From Microbacterium sp. XT11 (GTDB lineage: Bacteria; Actinomycetota; Actinomycetes; Actinomycetales; Microbacteriaceae), in NCBI RefSeq assembly GCF_001513675.1, contig NZ_CP013859.1:63081-127080 (forward strand): a stretch of 64,000 bases of DNA, in the 5' to 3' direction. The position numbers and the translations under genes were made by a program. Below, in pieces: positions 51,178 to 58,956 of the stretch (its first letter is position 1; each line of letters opens with the position of its first letter). The notes beneath the pieces are model-generated. The model ran no database searches. It was not told the origin of the DNA and saw only the letters and a list, made by a program, of their open reading frames with translations.

Positions 51178-51684
51178 ATGTCGGCGTCGAAACGGCCCCT
51201 CGTTAGCCTCGCCATGATCGCCGCCGTCCTGTTGGCGTGATGTTCGTCCGCACCGGAGAAGTCGATGCCCGAAACGCACACGAGCTGGCAATCAGCGAAA
51301 GCCGACGCTCAAAGGATGGAACGGGAGATCGCCGCGCTGATCCCCGAGGAGGCGATCGTCAGCGTCGAACAGAAGCCCACGGGAGCTCTCTTCCCATGCA
51401 ACAATACCCAGCACACCTGGTACGGATCGACCACGATACGCCTCACAGATGGAAGCGACGTAGAAGGAATCGTGAAGACCATCGAAGAGCACTATCAGGA
51501 AGAAGACCGTTTTGACATACGTACCAGGCTGAACTTCGCGCGTGAATACGAGGTGCAGCTCATGTCACCGACGAGCGCCGAAACCTACATCTTCGGAAAG
51601 ACAGCCGCCGACACAGTCCGCATCGATTCAGGATCCGTCTGCTTCACGCTCCCCGAGGGCGTATACCCCGGCGGCAAGTTCTGA
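51178..51684 (+). pseudogene. Lipoprotein copy 3, nonsense codon in the lipobox
   Basis: From the ATG at 51178 the frame reads MSASKRPLVSLAMIAAVLLA, then TGA (51238), then CSSAPEKSMPETHTSWQSAK and on in the same frame to EGVYPGGKF. A Gly (GGA) at that position would restore LAGC, a perfect lipobox. So one base change removes export at its key residue. An internal ATG at 51265 could still give 139 residues in the cytoplasm. An in-frame ATG at 51097 extends the front. Confidence 0.75.
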
Positions 51685-51692
51685 CGAGGATC

Positions 51693-51746
51693 ACTGACGA
51701 CGATCGGCGAGCCTTGGAAGGCATCAGAAAAGCGGTGACGAGATGA
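51693..51746 (+). pseudogene. Fossil C-terminal tail of another hydrolase gene
   Basis: TDDDRRALEGIRKAVTR followed by TGA overlaps the ATG of lipoprotein copy 4 (ATGA). It matches the intact hydrolase end SDDAANRKALDAMRDLVAR with a short gap: the DD, R-AL, R and V-R positions agree. There is no room for a full gene between copy 3 and copy 4, so this is a remnant left by deletion or cassette exchange. Confidence 0.55.
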
Positions 51747-52243
51747 ACCGCAAGTACCAACCTCTATTTCTCTTGGCTGCCTCCATCTGGCTCCTAACCG
51801 CCTGTGCAGCGGAGGGGAGCACTGACGATGTGAGTGAGTTGACATGGCAGGAAGCCAAGGCGGAGGCGCAAGCAATGGAACTACGAATTGCATCGATGAT
51901 CCCTTCGTCGGTCATCCTCAGCATCGATCAGCACGAAAAGGGAGGGCTGTTCAGATGCAACGACACACAGCACACTTGGACAGGCACCACAATCGTCACC
52001 CTCACCGCTGGAACCTCGGCGGAACCTTTGGTGAAGACAGTGGAATCGAAATTTCGCGAGAGAGGCGACTTCAGTGTCTCGACGAGGCGCGACATCGCCG
52101 ATGCCTACGAGGTTCAGATTGCATCCACGTCAACCGCCGAAGGCTACATCGTCGGCGAAGGGACGCCAGGAACGATCTGGATTGACTCCTGGTCTCCATG
52201 CTTCACCCTTCCCGATGGCGTCTACCCCGGGGGCGACTTCTGA
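51743..52243 (+). CDS. Lipoprotein, candidate immunity protein, copy 4 (intact)
   Basis: A 166-residue lipoprotein: signal peptide with lipobox LTAC (about residue 21), then SELTWQEAKAEAQAMELRIASMIP, GGLFRCNDTQHTWTG, TAEGYIVGEG and CFTLPDGVYPGGDF. It shares the pair of Cys and the whole layout with copy 1. The middle differs much more than the last 13 codons, which are identical at DNA level in copies 1 and 4. That suggests diversifying change in the core with recombination at the 3' end. Confidence 0.75.
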   Translation: MNRKYQPLFLLAASIWLLTACAAEGSTDDVSELTWQEAKAEAQAMELRIASMIPSSVILSIDQHEKGGLFRCNDTQHTWTGTTIVTLTAGTSAEPLVKTVESKFRERGDFSVSTRRDIADAYEVQIASTSTAEGYIVGEGTPGTIWIDSWSPCFTLPDGVYPGGDF

Positions 52244-52287
52244 CCGTGGACATTGGCGTCTTCGTTGCAACCGAGCAGCACAGGCTC
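52202..52287 (+). repeat. 86-bp perfect direct repeat, right copy
   Basis: Identical to 50326-50411; covers the 3' end of lipoprotein copy 4 and the GTG-led VDIGVFVATEQHRL phrase. Directly after it the sequence changes to the leader of the RibD-like gene, so this marks the right boundary of the array. Confidence 0.95.
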
Positions 52288-52324
52288 CGACATAACGGCC
52301 CGCGCATCAAGGGAGAAGCACGAG

Positions 52325-52888
52325 ATGAGACAGCTGCGGTACGCCATCAACGTCACACTCGACGGATGCTGTCACCACGAGGCGGGCATCGCTCCGGACG
52401 AAGAGTCGATGCGCTTCTGGACCGCCGAGATGGAACAGGCGGACGCCGAGATCTTCGGCCGTGTGACCTACGAGATGATGGAGTCCGCGTGGCGCCGTCC
52501 GGTCACCGGCGTGTGGCCCGACTGGATGCGGGAGTGGGAGATCCCCTTCGCCGAGGCCATCGACGCGCAACGGAAGTACGTCGTGTCGAGCTCGCTCACG
52601 GAAGTCGACTGGAACGCCGAGCTCCTCCGCGGCGACCAGGGCGACGCGGTGCGACGTCTCAAGCAGGAGCCGGGACGGGGGCTGTCGGTCGGCGGCGTGA
52701 CCCTCCCGCTGGCCCTCGCCGACCTCGGCCTCATCGACGAGTACCTGTTCGTCGTGCATCCGGTCGTCGCCGGACACGGGCCCACGCTGCTCTCCGGACT
52801 GCGCGAACGCATGGAGCTGGAACTCGTCGAGCGCCAGGACTTCCGGTCGGGGCTGACCGCTCTGCGGTACCGGCCTCGCGGAACGTGA
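52325..52888 (+). CDS. RibD C-terminal domain (dihydrofolate reductase-like) protein
   Basis: A 187-residue NADPH-binding reductase-fold protein: MRQLRYAINVTLDGCCHH at the start, FGRVTYEMMESAW (about residue 45), and GLSVGGVTLPLALADLGLIDEYLFVVHPVVAGHGPTL, the signature of the family of stand-alone RibD-like reductases. Substrate unknown; annotated widely as dihydrofolate reductase family. GGGAGAA precedes the ATG. Not related to the lipoprotein array except by position. Confidence 0.9.
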   Translation: MRQLRYAINVTLDGCCHHEAGIAPDEESMRFWTAEMEQADAEIFGRVTYEMMESAWRRPVTGVWPDWMREWEIPFAEAIDAQRKYVVSSSLTEVDWNAELLRGDQGDAVRRLKQEPGRGLSVGGVTLPLALADLGLIDEYLFVVHPVVAGHGPTLLSGLRERMELELVERQDFRSGLTALRYRPRGT

Positions 52889-52901
52889 CCCGGCATCGTC
52901 G

Positions 52902-54353
52902 TCAGCGCGGCGCGTGCGCCTCGAGGAACTCGTACACATCCGTCGTGTCCACCCCGGGGAACGCGCCGGTAGGCAGGGTCGCGAGCAGCGTTCGCGGGGT
53001 CTTCACGTTCGGCCAGGAGTTCTCGCGCCACCGCTCCTCCAGCTCCGCCGGAGCCCGCCGGCAGCACACCTCGACCGAGTGCTTCGACACTCCCCGGTGA
53101 GGGGTGTCGCGCCCCACGAACCACTTCGTGTCGTCGAAGCGCACCCCCACGCTCACCGAGTGCAGCCCCTCGCTCGATGCCTCCACTCGCGCCGTGCACC
53201 AGTACGTGCCGTTCCCAGTGTCGGTGTACTGGTAGTACGGGTTGAAGCGGTCGTCCTCGTCGAACACCACACGACTGGTCCACCGCCGGCAGCACATCTG
53301 GCCCTCGATGGCGCCGAGCCGGTCGGTGGGGAAGTTCACGTCGTCGTTCTCGTACGCCTTCGTGATGGTGCCCGATTCGTGCACCTTGAGGAAGTGCACG
53401 GGGATGTCGAGATGTCTGGTCGCGAGATTGGTGAACCGGTGCGCCGCCGTCTCGTATGACACCGAGTACGCATCGCGAAGATCCTCGATCGAGATCGCAC
53501 GCCGCGCCTTCGCCTCCGTGAGCATCCCGACGACGTGCGTCTCCGGCATAAGCAACGCGCCGGTGAGGTAGTTCGTCTCCACTCGCTGCCGCAGGAACTC
53601 GGCGTAGCTGCGGGGCTCGGCATGCCCGAGGATCCGGCTGGACAACGCCTGCAGCACCGCCGTCCGCGCGTCGCCCTTCGACTGCACTCGGCTCGACAGG
53701 TACAGCCGGCCGTTAGCGAGGTCGGCGACGCTGCGGGTGGTCTGCGGCAGGTCGGGCGCGTAGTGGAGCGTGAAGCCCAGATAGGCGGCGATCTCGGATG
53801 CCACGCGCTGAGTGAGCGGCCCTCCCGTGTGACCGACCGCCGCCAGGATCTCGGATGCCTTCGCCTCGAGATCTGCGAAGTGATTGTCCTGCCGGCGCAT
53901 GAGCTGACGCAGCTCCACGTTCGCGCGCCGAGCCTCCTCGGGTGTCGCCGCGCGCTCATCCTTGAGCCTGTCGATCTCGCCGTGCAAGGCGAGCAGCGCG
54001 CGCAGCGCATCCGTCGGGACGCTCTTGCCGATGCGGAACGGCGCGATCCCGAGAGCTTGGAACGTCTGCCCCTTCATGGCACGCTCCACGGCGATCTCCA
54101 GCGCGCTTCGCTCATCGAGCGGCTCGCCCTCGAGAAGCGCGTCGATGGTCACGCCGAGCGCACGCGCGATCGCCTGCAGCTGCGTGAGCTTCGGCTCGCG
54201 CTTGCCGGTCTCGATCATCGACAGCTGGCTGGGCGCCCTGTCGACAGCCGCGGCGAGGTCGTCGAGGGTCATCCCTCGCGCGATCCGCAGCTGACGGATG
54301 CGCCGTCCGATCGTGAGGGTGTCGGCGTCTTCGTCGACGACTGAGGTACTCAT
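52902..54353 (-). CDS. ramB: RamB-type XRE regulator of acetate/glyoxylate genes
   Basis: A 483-residue regulator. The N-terminal helix-turn-helix is RIRQLRIARGMTLDDLAAAVDRAPSQLSMIETGKREP in outline (residues 18-55). A zinc-peptidase-like middle domain (ASEIAAYLGFTLHYAPDLP) and the C-terminal ScfR/DUF2083 region with CCRRWTSRVVFDEDDRFNPYYQYTD follow. ATG at 54353; an upstream reading exists without ribosome site. Divergent from aceB. In Corynebacterium RamB represses aceA and aceB in the absence of acetate; the same is inferred here. Confidence 0.92.
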   Translation of the reverse strand: MSTSVVDEDADTLTIGRRIRQLRIARGMTLDDLAAAVDRAPSQLSMIETGKREPKLTQLQAIARALGVTIDALLEGEPLDERSALEIAVERAMKGQTFQALGIAPFRIGKSVPTDALRALLALHGEIDRLKDERAATPEEARRANVELRQLMRRQDNHFADLEAKASEILAAVGHTGGPLTQRVASEIAAYLGFTLHYAPDLPQTTRSVADLANGRLYLSSRVQSKGDARTAVLQALSSRILGHAEPRSYAEFLRQRVETNYLTGALLMPETHVVGMLTEAKARRAISIEDLRDAYSVSYETAAHRFTNLATRHLDIPVHFLKVHESGTITKAYENDDVNFPTDRLGAIEGQMCCRRWTSRVVFDEDDRFNPYYQYTDTGNGTYWCTARVEASSEGLHSVSVGVRFDDTKWFVGRDTPHRGVSKHSVEVCCRRAPAELEERWRENSWPNVKTPRTLLATLPTGAFPGVDTTDVYEFLEAHAPR

Positions 54354-54374
54354 GCGGGCGATTCTCTCACAGAA

Positions 54375-54403
54375 ACAGAATTTCTGTCGATCTTCACATG
54401 CGA
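54375..54403. promoter_or_regulatory. Palindromes between ramB and aceB
   Basis: ACAGAA-T-TTCTGT (54375-54387) is a perfect inverted repeat 22 bp from the ramB start and 110 bp from aceB. A second, TTCaCATGcGAA (54392-54403), follows. One or both are candidate RamB sites for autoregulation and control of the glyoxylate genes. Confidence 0.5.
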
Positions 54404-54496
54404 AATGGTTATTCGGATGCCGGATCTTCACTCAGAGTGGATGCCAAGCCAGCCGGCCCGCCACCGTGATCCCGCACACACGAAAGGACCCAGATC

Positions 54497-56128
54497 ATGA
54501 GCGCTCCGACCATCACCACCCAGCAGGGTCCCGCCGTCACCATCACCGGCCCCCTCCGCGACCGCTACGACGAGATCCTCACGCCCGACGCCCTCGCATT
54601 CCTCACCGAACTGCACCACCGCTTCGCGGGCCGCCGACACGACCGGCTCGCCGACCGCATGCGAGCGCGCTTCGAGATCGGCAACGGCCACGACCCGGGC
54701 TTCCGTAACGACACCGCACACATCCGCGACGACGCCGACTGGCGGGTGGCGGGCGCCGGCCCCGGTCTCGAAGACCGCCGCGTCGAGATCACGGGCCCGA
54801 CCGACCCGAAGATGACGGTGAACGCGCTGAACTCCGGCGCGCGCGTCTGGCTCGCCGACCAGGAGGACGCCACGAGCCCCACCTGGAAGAACGTCATCGA
54901 GGGCCAGCTCTCGCTGCGCGACGCCATCCGGGGCGAGCTCTCCTACACCTCCCCCGAGGGCAAGGAGTACCGCGTCACCGCCGAGCGCACGCCAACGATC
55001 GTGATGCGCCCGCGCGGCTGGCACCTGCCCGAGCGGCACCTCGAGTTCACCGACCGGTCGGGCCGCACCCTCGCGGCATCCGGCTCGCTCGTCGACTTCG
55101 GGCTCTACTTCTTCCACAACGCGCAGGCCCTCATCGACGCCGGTCGCGGCCCGTACTTCTACATCGCCAAGCTCGAGTCGAGCGAGGAGGCGAAGCTGTG
55201 GGACGACGTCTTCAGCTTCAGCGAGGAGTACATCGGGATCCCGCACGGTACGATCCGCGCCACCGTGCTCATCGAGACGCTGCCGGCCGCGTTCGAGATG
55301 GAGGAGATCCTGTACGAGCTGCGCGACCACTGCGCGGGGCTCAACGCGGGCCGCTGGGACTACATCTTCTCCATCATCAAGAACTACCGCGGGCGCGGGG
55401 CACGTTTCGTGCTCCCCGACCGCAGCGAGGTCACGATGACGGTGCCGTTCATGCGCGCCTACACGGAGCTGCTCGTGAAGACCTGCCACAAGCGCGGCGC
55501 CTTCGCGATCGGCGGCATGAGCGCCTTCATCCCGAACCGTCGCGACCCCGAGATCACGGCCCGCGCCATCGAGAAGGTCTCCGCCGACAAGAAGCGCGAG
55601 GCGACCGACGGCTTCGACGGCACCTGGGTGGCCCACCCCGACCTGATCCCGACCGCACAGGCCGAGTTCGACGCGGTGCTCGGCGACCGGCCGAACCAGA
55701 TCGACCGTCAGCGTGACGATGTGCAGGTGACGGCATCCGACCTGCTGGATCTGCACATCGGGCGCCCGATCACCGCGCAGGGCGTGCGTGACAACGTGTC
55801 GGTGGCGATCCGGTACCTCGAGGCCTGGCTGCGAGGGATCGGCGCGGTGTCGATCGACAACCTCATGGAGGATGCCGCGACGGCCGAGATCAGCCGATCG
55901 CAGGTGTGGCAGTGGATCCACCAGGACCGCACGACCGAGGACGGGACGGCGATCACACCGGAGTACGTGGAGGACCTCATCCGCGACGTGCTCGACGACG
56001 CCCCCCGGTCGCCCGGCGACCGCTTCGACGACGCCGCCGACATCTTCCGCGAGGTCGCGTTGCGCGAGGAGTTCCCGGCGTTCCTCACGCTCGGCGCCTA
56101 CACCCGCTACCTCACCGAGACCGACTGA
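54497..56128 (+). CDS. aceB: Malate synthase A
   Basis: A 543-residue malate synthase of the A type, condensing glyoxylate with acetyl-CoA. DQEDATSPTWKNVIEGQLSLRDAI (about residue 115) is the signature; RPRGWHLPERH carries the catalytic Arg (about residue 175) and LESSEEAKLWDDVF and IGIPHGTIRATVLIET hold Mg-binding acids. AGGACC-like site before the ATG. Runs with aceA 29 bp downstream; both are likely under RamB. Confidence 0.97.
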   Translation: MSAPTITTQQGPAVTITGPLRDRYDEILTPDALAFLTELHHRFAGRRHDRLADRMRARFEIGNGHDPGFRNDTAHIRDDADWRVAGAGPGLEDRRVEITGPTDPKMTVNALNSGARVWLADQEDATSPTWKNVIEGQLSLRDAIRGELSYTSPEGKEYRVTAERTPTIVMRPRGWHLPERHLEFTDRSGRTLAASGSLVDFGLYFFHNAQALIDAGRGPYFYIAKLESSEEAKLWDDVFSFSEEYIGIPHGTIRATVLIETLPAAFEMEEILYELRDHCAGLNAGRWDYIFSIIKNYRGRGARFVLPDRSEVTMTVPFMRAYTELLVKTCHKRGAFAIGGMSAFIPNRRDPEITARAIEKVSADKKREATDGFDGTWVAHPDLIPTAQAEFDAVLGDRPNQIDRQRDDVQVTASDLLDLHIGRPITAQGVRDNVSVAIRYLEAWLRGIGAVSIDNLMEDAATAEISRSQVWQWIHQDRTTEDGTAITPEYVEDLIRDVLDDAPRSPGDRFDDAADIFREVALREEFPAFLTLGAYTRYLTETD

Positions 56129-56157
56129 CCCGCTCCCCCACCGACGAAGGAGACGAC

Positions 56158-57753
56158 ATGACCCAGTACCAGGACGACATCGACGCCATCCGCGCTCTGA
56201 AGCAGGCGAACGGCTCTGCGTGGCACGCGATCGACCCCGAGGCCGTCGCACGGATGCGCGCGCAGAACCGCTTCCGCACCGGACTCGAGATCGCGCAGTA
56301 CACCGCCGACATCATGCGCAAGGACATGGCGGAGTACGACGCCGACTCCTCGCTCTACACGCAGTCGCTCGGGGTGTGGCACGGCTTCATCGGGCAGCAG
56401 AAGCTCATCTCGATCAAGAAGCACCTGAAGTCGACGAACAAGCGCTACCTCTACCTGTCGGGGTGGATGGTCGCGGCGCTCCGCTCAGAGTTCGGGCCCC
56501 TCCCCGATCAGTCCATGCACGAGAAGACAGCAGTGCCCGCTCTGATCGAGGAGATCTACACGTTCCTCCGGCAGGCGGATGCTCGCGAGCTGGACCTGCT
56601 GTTCACCCAGCTCGACGCGGCGCGGGCCGACGGCGACGACACGGCGGCGGAGGTCATCCAGTCGCAGATCGACACCTACGAGACCCATGTGGTGCCGATC
56701 ATCGCCGACATCGACGCAGGCTTCGGCAACCCCGAGGCGACGTACCTGCTCGCCAAGAAGATGATCGAGGCCGGTGCCTGCGCCATCCAGATCGAGAACC
56801 AGGTCTCCGACGAGAAGCAGTGCGGCCACCAGGACGGCAAGGTCACGGTGCCGCACGAGGACTTCCTCGCGAAGATCAACGCGGTCCGGTATGCCTTCCT
56901 CGAGCTCGGCATCGACAACGGCATCATCGTCGCCCGCACCGACTCGCTCGGCGCGGGGCTCACTCAGAAGCTCGCCGTCACCCGTGAGCCCGGTGATCTC
57001 GGCGACCGGTACAACTCCTTCCTCGACGTCGAGGAGATCTCCGAGGCCGAGCTCGGCAACGGCGACGTCGTGATCAAGCGCGACGGAAAGCTGCTTCGCC
57101 CGAAGCGCCTGCCGAGCAACCTGTACCAGTTCCGCCAGGGCACCGGCGAGGAGCGCGTCGTGCTCGACTGCATCACCTCGCTGCGCAACGGTGCCGATCT
57201 GCTCTGGATCGAGACCGAGAAGCCGCACATCGAGCAGATCGCGGGCATGGTCGACGCCATCCGCGAGGAGATCCCGACGGCGAAGCTCGTCTACAACAAC
57301 AGCCCGTCGTTCAACTGGACGCTGAACTTCCGCCAGCAGGCGTACGACGCCCTCGCCGCGCAGGGTGCGGACGTGTCGGCATACGACCGCGACAAGCTCA
57401 TGAGCGCCGAGTACGACGACACCGAGCTCGCCCGGCTGGCAGACGAGAAGATCCGCACCTTCCAGCGCGACGGCTCCGCACGCGCGGGCATCTTCCACCA
57501 CCTCATCACGCTGCCGACGTACCACACGGCCGCACTGTCGACGGATGACCTCGCCAAGGGATACTTCGGCGACGAGGGCATGCTGGCCTACGTGCAGGGA
57601 GTGCAGCGGCGCGAGATCCGCGGCGGGATCGCGACGGTCAAACACCAGAACATGGCGGGCAGCGACATCGGCGACAACCACAAGGAGTACTTCGCCGGCG
57701 ATGCGGCCCTCAAGGCCGGCGGTCAGCACAACACCATGAACCAGTTCAGCTGA
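56158..57753 (+). CDS. aceA: Isocitrate lyase, long form
   Basis: A 531-residue isocitrate lyase giving succinate and glyoxylate. IADIDAGFGNPEATYLLAKKMIEAGA has the Mg-binding acids (about residue 180) and the active-site loop is EKQCGHQDGK, where KQCGH replaces the KKCGH of the short form. It is about 100 residues longer than the Corynebacterium enzyme, with an insertion in the middle (VVIKRDGKLLRPKRLPSNLY). That resembles the long AceA2-type. Followed by a 15-bp perfect hairpin. Confidence 0.96.
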   Translation: MTQYQDDIDAIRALKQANGSAWHAIDPEAVARMRAQNRFRTGLEIAQYTADIMRKDMAEYDADSSLYTQSLGVWHGFIGQQKLISIKKHLKSTNKRYLYLSGWMVAALRSEFGPLPDQSMHEKTAVPALIEEIYTFLRQADARELDLLFTQLDAARADGDDTAAEVIQSQIDTYETHVVPIIADIDAGFGNPEATYLLAKKMIEAGACAIQIENQVSDEKQCGHQDGKVTVPHEDFLAKINAVRYAFLELGIDNGIIVARTDSLGAGLTQKLAVTREPGDLGDRYNSFLDVEEISEAELGNGDVVIKRDGKLLRPKRLPSNLYQFRQGTGEERVVLDCITSLRNGADLLWIETEKPHIEQIAGMVDAIREEIPTAKLVYNNSPSFNWTLNFRQQAYDALAAQGADVSAYDRDKLMSAEYDDTELARLADEKIRTFQRDGSARAGIFHHLITLPTYHTAALSTDDLAKGYFGDEGMLAYVQGVQRREIRGGIATVKHQNMAGSDIGDNHKEYFAGDAALKAGGQHNTMNQFS

Positions 57754-57784
57754 CGACTCACCCGCGGCCGACCCGGCCAGACAC

Positions 57785-57821
57785 CGGATGCCCCTCGCCA
57801 AGCCCCGGCGAGGGGCATCCG
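57785..57821 (+). terminator. Terminator of aceB-aceA
   Basis: Perfect 15-bp stem CGGATGCCCCTCGCC / GGCGAGGGGCATCCG with a 7-base loop, 31 bp after the aceA stop. No T run follows. Confidence 0.85.
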
Positions 57822-57875
57822 TGATGTCGTGGGGCGTCTCGAGCCGGGCCCGCGCGGCGGGCGTATCGTGAAGGC

Positions 57876-58310
57876 ATGGACGATGTCTGGGCCGGCCTTG
57901 CCGGAGAGCTCCTGCACCTGTACCCGCGCGGCCGGCGGCTCGCTGCCGTCGCCGGAGCGGATGCCGAGCGCTCGCGCTCCGTGGCAGACGCGCTCGCCGA
58001 GGCTCTGCGGTCGGCGGGACACGACGTCGAGCGCGTGCACGTCGACGCCGTCGACGCCGATGCCCTGCGCGCGGAGGTCGTCGGCCCGTTCCGCAGCGCA
58101 CCGTCGGAAGACCGCGTCCTCCTCGTCTCGGGACCCGGCCTGCTCCTCGGCAACGCCGCTCGCGGTCTGTGGAACTTCACGGTCTGGCAGCTGGCCGGCG
58201 ACGAGCCTCCGCACACCGTGGCGAACGCGCTGGTCGACGTCACCGATCCGCAGCATCCGTTCCGCCGGTTCGCGGACTACTGCGCGGCGCCCGCGTCGTA
58301 CGGCGCCTGA
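57876..58310 (+). CDS. Small hypothetical protein with a uridine kinase-like fold pattern
   Basis: A 144-residue soluble protein. RRLAAVAGADAERSRSVADALAEAL at the start resembles a P-loop kinase N-terminus, but the Walker A Gly-Lys-Ser is missing (GADAERSRS). VLLVSGPGLLLGNAARGLWNF and the C-terminal DVTDPQHPFRRFADYC are typical of uridine-kinase-like proteins in actinobacteria. So probably an inactive relative. Ends near the Lrp gene, converging with it. Confidence 0.65.
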   Translation: MDDVWAGLAGELLHLYPRGRRLAAVAGADAERSRSVADALAEALRSAGHDVERVHVDAVDADALRAEVVGPFRSAPSEDRVLLVSGPGLLLGNAARGLWNFTVWQLAGDEPPHTVANALVDVTDPQHPFRRFADYCAAPASYGA

Positions 58311-58339
58311 ACCACGCTTCGCTCCGGCCGGAGCCGCAC

Positions 58340-58849
58340 TCAGCGGAACGACGCGGCCACCGAGTTGCGGTGGTAGTCGAAGATGATGCTCGTGCGGGTG
58401 GAGGCGACGCTGGCCTGCGCAGACAGATGCTCCAGCACGAACTCGCGCATCTCCGACGAGTCGGCCACAGCGATGTGCAAGAGGAAGTCGTCGTCTCCGC
58501 CGAGGAAGAACACCTGGATCACCTGAGGCAGCACGCGCACCCGGTCGGCGAACTCGACGATGCTCTCGCGACGGCCGCTCGGACGCAGGGTGACGCCGAT
58601 GACCGCCTGCAGCCCCGCGCCCAGCATCCGCTCGTCCACGCTGGCGTGGAACCCGGTGATGACGCCGCGGTCGAGAAGAGAGCGCAGGCGCGCATGCGCC
58701 GTCGACGGCGCGACCCCGAGCGTCGCGGCGAGTTCGGCGTTGGTCATGCGCCCGTCGGCGGCGAGCAGCTGCACGATCTGGGCGTCGACGGGGTCGAGCG
58801 CCGGCGCGCGCAGAGGATTCGGCCGACGGCCCTCGGATGACGTATTCAC
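58340..58849 (-). CDS. Lrp/AsnC-family regulator, divergent from ald
   Basis: A 169-residue Lrp protein. The helix-turn-helix is DGRMTNAELAATLGVAPSTAHARLRSLLDRGVI in outline (about residues 33-65). The RAM effector domain follows (VIQVFFLGGDDDFLLHIAVADSSEMREF). The gene is 107 bp from ald and in the opposite direction. In mycobacteria and rhodococci AldR of this type controls ald in response to alanine; the same role is inferred. Confidence 0.9.
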   Translation of the reverse strand: MNTSSEGRRPNPLRAPALDPVDAQIVQLLAADGRMTNAELAATLGVAPSTAHARLRSLLDRGVITGFHASVDERMLGAGLQAVIGVTLRPSGRRESIVEFADRVRVLPQVIQVFFLGGDDDFLLHIAVADSSEMREFVLEHLSAQASVASTRTSIIFDYHRNSVAASFR

Positions 58850-58956
58850 CCGAACGATTATTCAGCATCCGCCGTTCCACCGAATAGTCTTCACGAGATC
58901 TTTCTGTCGCCCGACGTTTCTGCGATTCTGGCAGTACCGCTCAATCTGGAGGATCG
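58850..58956. promoter_or_regulatory. Intergenic region between lrp-type gene and ald
   Basis: Two similar sites stand out in this AT-richer gap: GAACGATTATTC (58852-58863) and GAATAGTCTTC (58882-58892). They share GAA-N5/6-TTC at about 30-bp spacing, which would suit an Lrp octamer. Confidence 0.4.

Noticed and set aside
51238..51240. TGA as selenocysteine codon in lipoprotein 3
   Set aside because: The position is the lipobox Gly, the other copies have Gly or Ala there, and no SECIS-like hairpin or Sec genes are seen.
52325..52888. RibD-like protein as part of the effector locus
   Set aside because: GC content and style match the surrounding chromosome and the 86-bp repeat ends before it.
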